Assembly: GCA_963769905.1 (NCBI GenBank)
Contig: CAVYNG010000001.1
Location: forward strand, 682,001-746,000
DNA length: 64,000 bases
From: Bog-756 sp963769905
GTDB taxonomy: Bacteria > Actinomycetota > Acidimicrobiia > Acidimicrobiales > RAAP-2
Direction: 5' to 3'
Shown here: piece by piece, positions 27,900 through 37,384 of the stretch
Numbering within the stretch: the first letter of the stretch is position 1
Layout: every line of letters begins with the position of its first letter
Notes under the pieces: model-generated
The model's database searches: none
Seen by the model: only the letters and a program-made list of their open reading frames with translations
What the model was told of the DNA's origin: nothing
Position numbers and translations under genes: made by a program

Positions 27900-29285
27900 T
27901 CAGGGCTGTTCCTTCCACCACACCGCGAGGCGGCGGCGCGCCTCGTCCTCCTCGAGGGGGCCCTCTTCGAGCCGGAGCTCGAGCAGGAACTCGAGCGCCT
28001 TCCCGACCTCGCGCCCGGGGCCGATCCCGAGCTGCTCCATTATCTGGTCGCCGTTGAGGTCGGGCCGGATGGCGTCGAGCTCCTCCTGCTCGCGAAGCGC
28101 GGCGATCCGGGCCTCGAGTTCGTCCATCCGCCGTCCGAGCGCCTTCGCCTTGTTCGCGTTGCGGGTCGTGCAGTCGCACCGGGTGAGTTCGTTCAGCCGA
28201 TCGAGCAGCGGGCCCGCGTCGCGCACGTAGCGGCGCACCGCGCGGTCGGTCCACCCGAGGCGGTAGGTGTGGAAGCGCAGGTGCAGGTTGACCAGCTCGG
28301 CCACCACGTCGATCTCGTCGTTCGGATACCGCAGCGCGGTCATCCGGGCCCGGGTCATCCGGGCACCGACCACCTCGTGGTGGTGGAAGGTAACCCCCTC
28401 CTCCCCGAAGGACCTCGTTCTCGGCTTGCCCACGTCGTGGAAGAGCGCGGCGAGACGCAGCAGCCGGTCGGGCCGGGTGTTGTCCACCACCGCGAGGGTG
28501 TGGGCGAGCACGTCCTTGTGCCGGTGGATCGGGTCCTGCTCGAGTGCCAGCCCCGGCAGCTCGGGCAGGAACTCCTCGGCCAGACCGGTCCGGACCACCA
28601 ACCACAACGCCTTCGAGGGCACCGCCAGTACCATGATCTTGTCGAGCTCGTCGCGGATCCGCTCGGCCGAGACGATCGCGAGCCGGTGGTGGCCGGTCCG
28701 TACCGCCTCGACCAGCTCGGGAACCGGCTCGAGGCTCAGCTTCGCTGCGAACCTGGCCGCTCGCAGCATCCTGAGCGGGTCGTCCGAAAACGACACCTCG
28801 GGCCCGAGAGGAGTCCGCAACCGGTGCGCCGAGAGGTCGGCGAGCCCACCGAAGGGGTCGACGAGCTCGAGCTCGGGAAGCCGCAAGGCCATCGCGTTGA
28901 TCGTGAAGTCGCGGCGTGACAGGTCGTCCTCGACGACATCGCCGAAGGCGACCTCGGGCTTGCGCGAGTCGGGGCGGTAGACCTCGGCGCGGTGGGTGGT
29001 GATCTCGTAGGTCTGCTCGCCCCGACGCGCCCCGATCGTGCCGAAGCGCTTGCCCTGGGTCCAGACCGAGTCCGCCCAGCCGCGGACCGTCGCCTCGATC
29101 TCGTCGGGCCGCGCATCGGTCGTGAAGTCGAGATCGTGATCGACTTCCGTCGTCGCCGGGCCGTCCGCGACGATCGCGTCCCGCACCGAGCCGCCGACGA
29201 GGAACAAGGTGCGCCCCGCGGACCGGAATCGCTCCGAAAGATCGGCGGTGGCCTGCACCAACGGTCGCAGTCGCTCGGGGAGCAC
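27900..29285 (-). CDS. cca: CCA tRNA nucleotidyltransferase
   Basis: 461 residues. Adds or repairs CCA at tRNA 3' ends; the tRNA-Ile here lacks encoded CCA. Head domain LFLVGGSVRDAIV and the metal-binding DHDLDFTTDA, then the flexible loop RRDFTINAMALRLP and a C-terminal HD domain (LAALFHDVGKPRTRSF, HHHEVVGARM). GTG 29285. Start of the conserved cca-DUF6049-murJ block (Rv3907c-Rv3910-like). Confidence 0.93.
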   Translation of the reverse strand: MLPERLRPLVQATADLSERFRSAGRTLFLVGGSVRDAIVADGPATTEVDHDLDFTTDARPDEIEATVRGWADSVWTQGKRFGTIGARRGEQTYEITTHRAEVYRPDSRKPEVAFGDVVEDDLSRRDFTINAMALRLPELELVDPFGGLADLSAHRLRTPLGPEVSFSDDPLRMLRAARFAAKLSLEPVPELVEAVRTGHHRLAIVSAERIRDELDKIMVLAVPSKALWLVVRTGLAEEFLPELPGLALEQDPIHRHKDVLAHTLAVVDNTRPDRLLRLAALFHDVGKPRTRSFGEEGVTFHHHEVVGARMTRARMTALRYPNDEIDVVAELVNLHLRFHTYRLGWTDRAVRRYVRDAGPLLDRLNELTRCDCTTRNANKAKALGRRMDELEARIAALREQEELDAIRPDLNGDQIMEQLGIGPGREVGKALEFLLELRLEEGPLEEDEARRRLAVWWKEQP

Positions 29286-29326
29286 GCCGCCGAGGGTAGT
29301 GCGGCTGGCGTAGGCTGCCGTCCGGA

Positions 29327-31606
29327 GTGGATCGGGAACGAGGCAGCCTCCGCCCCGGCGGCAGCAACCCCCGCGGTGAGATGCCGCACGGGGGCGCGCC
29401 CGCCCCGATCATCGGGGTGGGACTCGTCCATGGCCGCCGGTGGTGTGCCGGTGCGATCCTCGTCGCCGTCGCGCTCTGCTCGCTCGTGCCATCCTTCGCG
29501 GTCCGCGCCGGCGCAGCCGGGAGTACGCGCTCGCACGCTTCGGGTTCGGGGAGCAACGCGTCGCCGCTCACTCTCCTCTCGCAGTCACCGTGGGTCACCC
29601 CCGGCGAGCCCTTCGACGTCCATCTCCATGTCGGCGGGGGTACCGCTGCGGCCCCGACGCTCGCCATCTCGGTCGCCGTTTATCCCTGCCTCACGAGTGT
29701 CTCGGCGTTCGACCAGTCGCTTGCCTCTTCTGGTCCCTCCGGCTCGCCGCTCTCCGCGACGGGGTCCGCCCTGCCAATCGGCTCGCTCCGCCCCCTGCTC
29801 GGTGACGGGTTCGATCTCTCGATGCCGGTCACCGTCGGACGGTCGCCATCGGCCACGCCGGGTGCCTTCACCATCGACCTCGCCGCAACCGACGGCCAGT
29901 GCCAGTCCTACCCGTCTGGGGTCTACCCGGTGCGCATCGCGCTCTTCCAACGCGGCGCCGAGCTCGCCTCGCTGACCACCCATCTCGTCTACACCGAAGC
30001 CGCGCCGACCACCGAGCGTCTCCGGGTGGCGGTCATCCTCCCCGTGCAGACCACCGAGGGACCGGCCACCCGGCCCACCACGGCCGAGCTCGCCGCCCGC
30101 CCCGACGCGGCACTCGCCGCGCCGTCGTCCAAACAGTTGGCAGGCGTCACCGGGGTGGTGAGCGCCCTGGCCGCCGACCCGGGTGTGCCGGTCACCCTCG
30201 CGGCGAGCGGGCAGACCGTCGGCGTGCTCGCCGAGGGCGCGCGCCAGTCGACCCTCAACCAGCTGGCCGCGCTCACCGCGGGAGGCACGCACCAGTTCCT
30301 CGCCGCACCCTTCACCCCGGTCGACGCGACCAACCTGGTGACGGCCGGACTGGCCACCGAGCTCTCGGCCCAGGTGGCGCGCGGCACCGAGGCCCTCTCG
30401 TCCGAGGTGCCGCACGGGCCCGGTGTGTCGGTCCCGACCCCGGCCGGGACCGGAGCAGGACTCGGCGCCTGGGTCACCGGCGACGATCTCGACACCCCGA
30501 CGCTCGCCGCGCTGTCCGCCGACGGTTACACCCAGGTCGTCCTCCCGTCCGACAGTGTCGACTCGTCTCCCACCAACGGCTCGACGGCGGAGACCTTCGT
30601 GCTCGGATCGGGGAAGCCGGCACTCACCGCACTCACCTCCGACTCCGACCTCGCCGCACGCTTCACCGACGCAACCGGCGACCCGGTGCTCGCCGCGACC
30701 CAGCTCGCCTCGGAGCTCGCGCAGCTCTACTACGAGAAGCCGAACGCCCTCACCCCCCGCGGTGTCGCGGTGGTCGCGCCGAACACCTGGAACGACGACC
30801 CCACCTTCGTCGCCACCCTGCTCGCCGCGCTCCAGAACAACCCGATGGTCGAGCCGGTAACTCTTTCCGCGCTCTTCGGCCTCTTCCCCACCACCACGTC
30901 GTGCCGTGGCGGCTGCCGCCTCACCGGCTCGAGCACCAACGGCGGACTGCCGGTCAGCGCGATCCGCAACGAGCGGCAGCGCATCGCCGCGTTCGCGACC
31001 GCGGCAGTCGGCGCAAAGCCGCTCCTCCAGGAGCTCGGCGATCTGGTGCTCTCGGGTCAAGCCGAGCTGTTGCGACCCTCCGAGCAGTCGGCCGTGCTCG
31101 CCAACACCAGCGCGGCGCTCGACGCACAACTCAATCAGCTGGTAGTGGCCGGCGACCGCACCGTCACCCTGACCTCCCAACAAGGAACCCTTCAGGTCAC
31201 CATCGTCTCCAACGCGTCGTACCCGGTGACGGCGACGCTCACGCTCACCAGCGACAAGCTGCTCTTCGCCAACGGGACGACCCAGTGGACCCAGGCGAAC
31301 ACCCTGCTCCTCCCGTCACCGCACACCAATATCGTCCCGGTGAAGGTCACCACCCGGGCGTCGGGAACCTTCAAGGTCGCCATCAGCCTGCACTCCCCCG
31401 ACGGCGCGCTCCTGCTCTCGAGCGGATCGGTCGATGTCCGGTCGACCGCCACCTCGGTAGTCGGCATCGCACTTTCCGTCGGTGCCGTGCTCGTGCTCGC
31501 CGCTTGGTGGATCCGCACCTCGCGCCGGCGCCGGGTGCGGCGCCGGGAGGGCGGGGAAGCCGACGACGAAGCGGTCGACGACGTACAGCCCTCGACGGTC
31601 CCATGA
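29327..31606 (+). CDS. DUF6049 family exported membrane-anchored protein
   Basis: 759 residues, orthologous by position to Rv3909. A signal-peptide-like stretch (CAGAILVAVALCSLVPSFAV) lies at about residues 45-65, the extracellular part has beta-rich domains, and there is a C-terminal membrane helix (VVGIALSVGAVLVLAAWWIR) followed by an Arg-rich tail. GTG 29327 lies 10 nt after a -10 TAGGCT (leaderless-like); ATG 29381 is an alternative. The family is of unknown function, always before murJ, so linked to cell-wall lipid II export. The stop overlaps murJ. Confidence 0.82.
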   Translation: MDRERGSLRPGGSNPRGEMPHGGAPAPIIGVGLVHGRRWCAGAILVAVALCSLVPSFAVRAGAAGSTRSHASGSGSNASPLTLLSQSPWVTPGEPFDVHLHVGGGTAAAPTLAISVAVYPCLTSVSAFDQSLASSGPSGSPLSATGSALPIGSLRPLLGDGFDLSMPVTVGRSPSATPGAFTIDLAATDGQCQSYPSGVYPVRIALFQRGAELASLTTHLVYTEAAPTTERLRVAVILPVQTTEGPATRPTTAELAARPDAALAAPSSKQLAGVTGVVSALAADPGVPVTLAASGQTVGVLAEGARQSTLNQLAALTAGGTHQFLAAPFTPVDATNLVTAGLATELSAQVARGTEALSSEVPHGPGVSVPTPAGTGAGLGAWVTGDDLDTPTLAALSADGYTQVVLPSDSVDSSPTNGSTAETFVLGSGKPALTALTSDSDLAARFTDATGDPVLAATQLASELAQLYYEKPNALTPRGVAVVAPNTWNDDPTFVATLLAALQNNPMVEPVTLSALFGLFPTTTSCRGGCRLTGSSTNGGLPVSAIRNERQRIAAFATAAVGAKPLLQELGDLVLSGQAELLRPSEQSAVLANTSAALDAQLNQLVVAGDRTVTLTSQQGTLQVTIVSNASYPVTATLTLTSDKLLFANGTTQWTQANTLLLPSPHTNIVPVKVTTRASGTFKVAISLHSPDGALLLSSGSVDVRSTATSVVGIALSVGAVLVLAAWWIRTSRRRRVRRREGGEADDEAVDDVQPSTVP

Positions 31607-33459
31607 CCGACCTCGACATCGACGGAATCCCCGCGTCCCCCACCGGTGAGCCGCGGGGCCTGGCGGGGGCCACCCTCGGCATGGCCATCGGTACCCTGCT
31701 CTCGCGCATCACCGGGGTCGGCCGGGTGATCGCCCTCTCTGCGGCGGTGGGCGGTGGTCCGTTCGCGGACGCCTACAACCTCGCCAACACCACGCCGAAC
31801 ATCATGACCGACATCGTGGTCGGCGGCGTCCTGTCGGCGACCTTCGTGCCGGTCTTCGTCACTCGCCTCACCACCCGCAGACGCGAGGACGCTTGGGAGG
31901 CGATCTCGGCGGTCGTCACCGTCACGGTCACCGTGCTCATCGCCGCGACCGTCGTCTTTTTCGTGCTCACCCCGAGCATCGTCGACCTCTACACGGTGAC
32001 CAACCACCACGCGGACGTGCACCAGCAGCAGCAGGTGGCGATCTTCCTCCTCCGCTGGTTCGTCCCCCAGCTGACCTGCTACGGACTGATCGCGCTGTTC
32101 ACCGCGCTGTTGAACACCCGGGGCAAGTTCGCGATACCGATGTTCGTCCCGATCGCCAACAACCTGGTGGTGATCGGAGTGCTCGCCTGGTTCCACGCGA
32201 TCGTGCCGCACCCGAGTCTGGCTTCGATCGACGCCAACCACCGAGGGTTGGTGCTCCTCGGTCTCGGCACCACCCTCGGAGTCGTGGTGCAAGCCGCCCT
32301 GTTGCTCCCCTCGCTCTTCCGCGCGGACCTCCACCTCCGCTTCCTCTGGGCCCCGGCCCACGAGGCGATGCGAACGATCTCCCGTCTCGCCGGCTGGACT
32401 TTCGGGATCGTCCTCTCCAACCAGGTCGCGCTCTTCGTGGTGCTCGCGCTCGCCGACGGGGCGAAGGTGCCGGGCGCGGTCTCCGCCTACACCTACGCGT
32501 ACACCTTCTTCCTCCTCCCCTACGGGGTGGTGGCCGTCTCGATCATGAGCGCGGTGAGCCCCTCGCTCGCGGCCCGTTGGGCCACGCACGACCTTCCCGC
32601 GTTCCGGCACCGCATGGCCTTCGGGCTCCGAGCCATGCTGGCGATCATCATCCCCTCGGCGGTCGGGATGCTGATCCTCGCCCACCCGCTCATCGACCTG
32701 GTCCTCCTCCACGGCGCCCAGACTGCCGCTCCGGCCGATGCCACCGGAGCCGCGCTCGCGATGTTCTCGCTCGGCCTACCCGGCTTCTGCACGTTCCTCT
32801 ACATGGTGAGGATCTTCCAGTCGATGCAGGACACCCGCACCGCGTTCCGCATCTACCTCGTGGAGAACGCGATCAACATCCTCTTCGGTGTCGCGCTCGT
32901 CGGCCCTCTCGGCGTCCGGGGACTGGCGCTTTCGGTGTCCATCGCCTACACGGTCGCTGCGCTCATCTCACTCTCGGTCATCCGGGCTCGTGTCGGCGGG
33001 CTCGGGGGCGACGACCTGACGGTCCCCCTCCGACGGGTGGTCATCGCGTCCGGAGCAATGGCGGTGGTCACCGTGCTCGCGGTGAACGTGAGCGGAGCCT
33101 CTTCGGGCTTCGGGTTGCTGGTTCGAGTGGTGTTCGCGGTCGTGCTGGGCGGCGTCACCTATGTCGCGACCGCGGCGTTCCTCGGGGCACGCGACGCATC
33201 CCGCCGACGGAGGCCACGCGGTGGCGCGTCCGGCGGTCTCTTGCCACCGGGTGGCGGCGCACCACCTGACCGCGGTCTGCCGCAGGGTCGGGACCTACAC
33301 GCCGACGATGTCACTGCTTCGCCCGCTCCGTTCCGTGGCAGACTCGACGGCCAGACGGATATCCCGCCGGTCCGACTCCTCGGCCCGGTCCGCGAAGCAC
33401 CGCGAGACGAGGAGGGCGAGAAGGAGCCCCATGACCAAGATCCGGGTCGTCACCGATAG
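31603..33459 (+). CDS. murJ: Lipid II flippase MurJ/MviN
   Basis: 618 residues, about 14 membrane helices. Starts ATG 31603 inside the DUF6049 stop (ATGA). Family features: TLLSRITGVGRVIALSAAVG, FADAYNLANTTPNIM, VLSATFVPVF, and the later FYLVEN-like segment FRIYLVENAINILF. It moves lipid-linked peptidoglycan precursor across the membrane. The last 75 residues (from about GGLLPPGGG) look unstructured and overlap degV by 29 nt, so the true end could be earlier if an indel is present. Confidence 0.92.
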   Translation: MTDLDIDGIPASPTGEPRGLAGATLGMAIGTLLSRITGVGRVIALSAAVGGGPFADAYNLANTTPNIMTDIVVGGVLSATFVPVFVTRLTTRRREDAWEAISAVVTVTVTVLIAATVVFFVLTPSIVDLYTVTNHHADVHQQQQVAIFLLRWFVPQLTCYGLIALFTALLNTRGKFAIPMFVPIANNLVVIGVLAWFHAIVPHPSLASIDANHRGLVLLGLGTTLGVVVQAALLLPSLFRADLHLRFLWAPAHEAMRTISRLAGWTFGIVLSNQVALFVVLALADGAKVPGAVSAYTYAYTFFLLPYGVVAVSIMSAVSPSLAARWATHDLPAFRHRMAFGLRAMLAIIIPSAVGMLILAHPLIDLVLLHGAQTAAPADATGAALAMFSLGLPGFCTFLYMVRIFQSMQDTRTAFRIYLVENAINILFGVALVGPLGVRGLALSVSIAYTVAALISLSVIRARVGGLGGDDLTVPLRRVVIASGAMAVVTVLAVNVSGASSGFGLLVRVVFAVVLGGVTYVATAAFLGARDASRRRRPRGGASGGLLPPGGGAPPDRGLPQGRDLHADDVTASPAPFRGRLDGQTDIPPVRLLGPVREAPRDEEGEKEPHDQDPGRHR

Positions 33460-34273
33460 TGCGTGTGACCTTTCGGCCGCGATGGCGGCCGAACACGGCA
33501 TCACTGTCGTGCCGCTGTCGATCCGTTTCGGCGAGGAGGAGTTCGTCGACGGGACGACGCTCTCCACCGACGACTTCTGGGCGCGTTGCAAGGCGAGCCC
33601 GGTCCTTCCCGAAACCTCCGCGCCGTCACCCGGCGCGTTCGAGGCGGCGTTCGGGGCCGCGGCCGACGAGGGCTACGACGGCGTGCTCTGTCTCGATCTC
33701 TCGGCGGGGGTGTCCGCGACCTTCCAGTCTGCGACCACCGCGGCCAAGGCTGTCGGCGACCGCATTCCGGTACGCGTCCACGACTCCCGTTCCCTGACCA
33801 TGGGGCTCGGACTGATGGTCCTCGAGCTCGCCGAGCTGGCCGCACAGGGAGCCTCGCTCGAGGACCTCTCGACGAGAGTCGAGGAGATGATCCCGCACAT
33901 GAACGTGCTCGGCGTGGTGGACACGCTCGAGCATCTCGAGAAAGGTGGCCGCATCGGTGGAGCCCGCGCGCTGCTCGGCTCACTGCTCTCGATCAAACCG
34001 GTCGTCGTGCTCGTCGACGGGGTCGTGGAGGAGGAGTCGAAGCAGCGGACCCGAGGCCGGTCGCTCCGGTACCTGGCGGACAAGGTCGAGAGCTCCCCGC
34101 CGATCAAGCGGCTGGCGGTCTGCGACGGTGCGGCGACCGATATCGACGACTTCCTGGCGATGCTCGAGGGGGTCAAGACCGAGTACCCGCTGGTGGTCAC
34201 CGATCTCGGACCGGTCGTCGGCACGCACACCGGCCCCGGCACGATCGGCGTCTGCCTGCTGACCGCGGGCTGA
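33431..34273 (+). CDS. DegV family fatty-acid-binding protein
   Basis: 280 residues. AAGGAG precedes ATG 33431. KIRVVTDSACDLSAAMAAEH, TSAPSPGAFEAAF, LSAGVSATFQSA, HDSRSLTMGLG and LEHLEKGGRIGGARALLG are DegV motifs. Members bind acyl chains as FakB subunits for fatty-acid kinase; no fakA lies nearby. It occupies the place of sigM in the mycobacterial order. Confidence 0.9.
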   Translation: MTKIRVVTDSACDLSAAMAAEHGITVVPLSIRFGEEEFVDGTTLSTDDFWARCKASPVLPETSAPSPGAFEAAFGAAADEGYDGVLCLDLSAGVSATFQSATTAAKAVGDRIPVRVHDSRSLTMGLGLMVLELAELAAQGASLEDLSTRVEEMIPHMNVLGVVDTLEHLEKGGRIGGARALLGSLLSIKPVVVLVDGVVEEESKQRTRGRSLRYLADKVESSPPIKRLAVCDGAATDIDDFLAMLEGVKTEYPLVVTDLGPVVGTHTGPGTIGVCLLTAG

Positions 34274-34349
34274 CCCGGCGCCGGTTCCACTGCTCGAGCC
34301 TGTGAAGGGCTCCGGGCTCCCTGGCAGGGTGCCCGACTAATCTCTCGGC

Positions 34350-34703
34350 ATGGAACCCGCTCCGAAGCGTCCCGCGGCCCGCGTACCGGGGTCCTTCATC
34401 GCCGACCTCCCGGTCGAAGCGACCAACCGCGTAGACCAACTCGTCGAGCTTCTCCGCGACAAGTCGGTCCGGCCGCTCACGCTCGCGACCCGGGCGATCG
34501 TCTTCGGGATCATCGTGTTCGCCGCGACCGTCGTGACCGTGACGCTGCTGACGATCACCCTTGTCCGCATCCTCACCGTCTACGCCTTCGACGGCCGGGT
34601 CTGGCTCTCGGACCTGGTGGTCGGCTTGCTCTTCGTCACCGCCGGCCTCCTGCTCTGGTGGCAGCGGATCGACCGGAGCGCCAAGGTCGGACGGACCTCG
34701 TGA
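34350..34703 (+). CDS. Small two-helix membrane protein
   Basis: 117 residues, not recognised. An amphipathic N-terminal part (VEATNRVDQLVELLRDKSV) is followed by two membrane helices: AIVFGIIVFAATVVTVTLLT and SDLVVGLLFVTAGLLLWW. Its stop overlaps trxB (GTGA), so it is co-translated with thioredoxin reductase; similar small proteins precede trxB in related genomes (inference). Confidence 0.7.
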   Translation: MEPAPKRPAARVPGSFIADLPVEATNRVDQLVELLRDKSVRPLTLATRAIVFGIIVFAATVVTVTLLTITLVRILTVYAFDGRVWLSDLVVGLLFVTAGLLLWWQRIDRSAKVGRTS

Positions 34704-35668
34704 CCGAGTCCCGCCAGGTGGTGATCGTCGGTTCGGGCCCGGCAGGCCTGACCGCGGCGGTCTACGCGGCCAGGGCACAGCTGTCGCCCCTCGTGATCGA
34801 GGGCGAGCCGTCCTCGACCAGCGACCAGCCTGGTGGCCAGCTCATGCTCACCACCGACGTCGAGAACTACCCGGGCTTCGCCGAGGGGATCATGGGCCCC
34901 GAGCTCATGCAGATCTTCCGTGAGCAGGCCACGCGCTTCGGTGCCCATTTGCTCACCTTCAAGGTCTCGCGGGTGGACTTCACGACACGGCCGTTCCGCC
35001 TCTGGGTCGGAGACCCCGGGGCCGACGAACCCACCTACACCGCGGAGTCGGTCATCGTCGCGACCGGGGCCCAGTCACTGATGCTCGAGCTCCCGAACGA
35101 GGAGCGCCTCCTCGGCTACGGCGTCTCGAGCTGCGCGACCTGTGACGGGTTCTTCTTCCGCGGCAAGGACATCGCGGTGGTCGGGGGCGGGGACTCCGCC
35201 ATGGAGGAAGCGCTCTTCCTCACCCGCTTCGCAGAGTCGGTGACCATCGTCCACCGGCGCGGCGACCTGCGCGCTTCGAAGGTGATGCAGCAGCGTGCGT
35301 TCGCCCATCCGAAGATCCGTTTTCGTTTCAACGCGGTGGTCGTCGACGTCCTCGGCGAGACCGCAGTGACCGGGGTCAGGATCCGCGACACCGAGAGCGA
35401 GGAGGAATCGACCCTCGCCGTCGCGGGGCTCTTCGTGGCCATCGGGCACCGGCCCAACACCTCGCTCTTCGTCGGGCAGCTCGAGATGGAGGAGAGCGGC
35501 TACCTCCGGACCTTCGGCGGCACCCGGACGAGCGTCGACGGAGTCTTCGCCTGCGGGGACGTCCAAGACGACCGGTACCGTCAAGCGGTCACCGCCGCCG
35601 GCTCGGGCTGCATGGCCGCGATCGACGCCGAGCGATGGCTCGAGGAGAAGCAGTCCGCCTCCTCTTGA
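34700..35668 (+). CDS. trxB: Thioredoxin-disulfide reductase
   Basis: 322-residue flavoprotein reducing thioredoxin with NADPH. GTG 34700. FAD motif VVIVGSGPAGLTAAVYAARA, redox pair CATC in SSCATCDGFFF, NADPH motif VVGGGDSAMEEALFL and FACGDVQDDRYRQAVTAAG, in part. trxA follows after 131 bp. Confidence 0.95.
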   Translation: MTESRQVVIVGSGPAGLTAAVYAARAQLSPLVIEGEPSSTSDQPGGQLMLTTDVENYPGFAEGIMGPELMQIFREQATRFGAHLLTFKVSRVDFTTRPFRLWVGDPGADEPTYTAESVIVATGAQSLMLELPNEERLLGYGVSSCATCDGFFFRGKDIAVVGGGDSAMEEALFLTRFAESVTIVHRRGDLRASKVMQQRAFAHPKIRFRFNAVVVDVLGETAVTGVRIRDTESEEESTLAVAGLFVAIGHRPNTSLFVGQLEMEESGYLRTFGGTRTSVDGVFACGDVQDDRYRQAVTAAGSGCMAAIDAERWLEEKQSASS

Positions 35669-35799
35669 GGCCGAGTCGGCCGACAAAGCGCCGGTGAGGG
35701 GCGTCCGCGGGAATGGAAACAGCTCTCCGGTCGTTGACCTAGCGTGTCCGGCCGTAGGTGCCCTGCGAACCACGAGACCGGCCGGGAGGAAGATCGGTC

Positions 35800-36126
35800 A
35801 TGAGTGCAAAGATCGCAACCCTGAGCGACGCTAGCTTTGACGAGCATGTCAAGGCCTCGGATGTCCCCGTACTGGTGGACTTCTGGGCCGAGTGGTGTGG
35901 CCCATGCAAGATGATCGCCCCGGTCCTCGAGGAGATCGCCTCCGAGCAGGAGGGGAAGCTCGAAGTGGCCAAGCTCAACATCGACGACAACCTCGACGTC
36001 ACCCGGCGCTTCGACGTGATGAGCATCCCCACCCTGATCCTGTTCAAGGACGGGGAGCCCGCGGCGCGGATCATCGGAGCCAAGGGCAAGGGCCAGTTGC
36101 TCCAAGAGCTCGCCGCGCACCTCTAG
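35800..36126 (+). CDS. trxA: Thioredoxin
   Basis: 108 residues. ATG 35800 follows GGGAGGAAG; the upstream in-frame codon 35758 is not supported. Active site WCGPCK within VLVDFWAEWCGPCKMIAPVL, cis-Pro in MSIPTLILFKDG. Partner of TrxB upstream. Confidence 0.95.
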   Translation: MSAKIATLSDASFDEHVKASDVPVLVDFWAEWCGPCKMIAPVLEEIASEQEGKLEVAKLNIDDNLDVTRRFDVMSIPTLILFKDGEPAARIIGAKGKGQLLQELAAHL

Positions 36127-36154
36127 GCACCCGTCCCGGGCTGGCGGGCCCGGT

Positions 36155-36176
36155 CCTGCACCCGCTCTGGTGCAGG
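36155..36176 (+). terminator. Hairpin between trxA and cwlM-like gene
   Basis: CCTGCACC, 6-nt loop, GGTGCAGG: perfect 8-bp stem. No T tract; may be a weak terminator or processing site. Confidence 0.45.
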
Positions 36177-36195
36177 CCTCGCCTCCAGGATCGGC

Positions 36196-37185
36196 GTGGA
36201 CGCTGACCAGGAGGTGTGTCTCGAGCTCGGCGACAAGGGTCCGGCAGTCGCGGACCTCCAGCAGCGGCTCGAGACGCTCGGTTTTTCGAAAGGCCTCGAC
36301 CCCGATTCCTACTTCGAGGAGGGGACGCGAGCGGCCGTCGAGGGATTCCAGTACCGGCGCGGGTTGCGGGTCGACGGGCTCTGTGGCAGCCAGACCTGGT
36401 CCGCCCTGGTCGAAGCCGGTCGGCGGCTCGGCGACCGCTTCTTGTACCGACGGTCGCCGATGCTCCGTGGCGACGACGTCGCCGAGCTCCAGCAGCGACT
36501 GAGCGCCCTCGGTTTCGACACCGGGCGGGTGGACGGCATCTTCGGCGATCTGAGCTCGGCCGCGCTCAGCGAGTTCCAGCGGAACGTGGGCCTCCCGGTC
36601 GACGGCATCGCCGGGGCTTCGACAGTCGCCGAGTTGCTCCGCTTCGGAAGCCGCCACGGGGGATCCGAGCTGGTCGCGTCAGTGCGCGACCGCGAACGTC
36701 TGCGCGCCGCACCACGCACCCTCCTCGGGCGACGGGTGGCCATCGGCGAAGAGGGCGGCCTCGGCGCGACGGTCGGCGCGGTGCGTCGCCTCGTCGCCAG
36801 CCACGGAGCGGAGGTCACCACCCATCACCATCCGAGCGGTTCGATCCAGGCGGCAGAGGCGAACGCCGGTGAAGCCGACGTCTACATCGGCTTCCGTCTC
36901 GCAATCGGCGAGCCGCACTGCGCGACGGCGTTCTACGAGGGCTACCGCTATTCGTCACCGGGCGGGCGGAGATTGGCCGAGCTCCTCGACGGCGCGCTCT
37001 CGAGCTCGCTCGGGGTGCCGTCCGGTGGCATTCGCGGGATGTCGGTCCCGCTGCTCCGCGAGACGCGCATGCCGGCCGTGATCTGCGAGATCTCCCCTGC
37101 ATCGGTGGTCGTCGAACGCGGCGCGACGATCGCTCGTGCGGTCGTCGACTCGCTCGCCGACTGGGTGGACACCGCCTGGGACTGA
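36196..37185 (+). CDS. cwlM: CwlM-like peptidoglycan-binding amidase-fold protein
   Basis: 329 residues from GTG 36196. Two peptidoglycan-binding domains (LGDKGPAVADLQQRL at about 11 and RGDDVAELQQRLSALGF at about 91) precede an N-acetylmuramoyl-L-alanine amidase-3 fold (about 175-325). The usual zinc ligands are missing: the first His is replaced in VAIGEEGG and the second in VYIGFRLAIG, with only a Glu in VICEISP left. It is probably catalytically dead, as proposed for mycobacterial CwlM, which regulates MurA. The position after trxA is conserved. Confidence 0.85.
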   Translation: MDADQEVCLELGDKGPAVADLQQRLETLGFSKGLDPDSYFEEGTRAAVEGFQYRRGLRVDGLCGSQTWSALVEAGRRLGDRFLYRRSPMLRGDDVAELQQRLSALGFDTGRVDGIFGDLSSAALSEFQRNVGLPVDGIAGASTVAELLRFGSRHGGSELVASVRDRERLRAAPRTLLGRRVAIGEEGGLGATVGAVRRLVASHGAEVTTHHHPSGSIQAAEANAGEADVYIGFRLAIGEPHCATAFYEGYRYSSPGGRRLAELLDGALSSSLGVPSGGIRGMSVPLLRETRMPAVICEISPASVVVERGATIARAVVDSLADWVDTAWD

Positions 37186-37269
37186 CCGAACGGCCCTGAG
37201 TGGCGGATCGCTTCGACCTCTACTTGAGATCCTCGTGCTCGGCGGTAATCCACAACCTCATGCACAGGG

Positions 37270-37278
37270 TGTGGACAA
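37270..37278 (-). promoter_or_regulatory. DnaA-box-like site
   Basis: TTGTCCACA on the minus strand, a perfect match to the high-GC actinobacterial DnaA box, in the 200-bp gap between convergent cwlM and parB. Confidence 0.4.
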
Positions 37279-37310
37279 CGCTCGATCGAAGGTTCAGAGA
37301 TCAGGTGTCC

Positions 37311-37325
37311 GCCACGAAAAGTGGC
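37311..37325. terminator. Small hairpin between cwlM and parB
   Basis: GCCAC, loop GAAAA, GTGGC. A second stem, GTGACC-CCTT-GGTCAC at 37373-37388, overlaps the parB stop. Together they may end both convergent transcripts. Confidence 0.4.
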
Positions 37326-37384
37326 TCCCTACGTGGGCTTTCTCTAATGATGTTGGGAGATAACCACGGAGAGTGACCCCTTGG

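Noticed and set aside
29585..31183. Long frame opposite the DUF6049 gene
   Set aside because: Gly/Arg/Glu-rich shadow; the plus-strand gene has a signal peptide, membrane anchor and conserved position.
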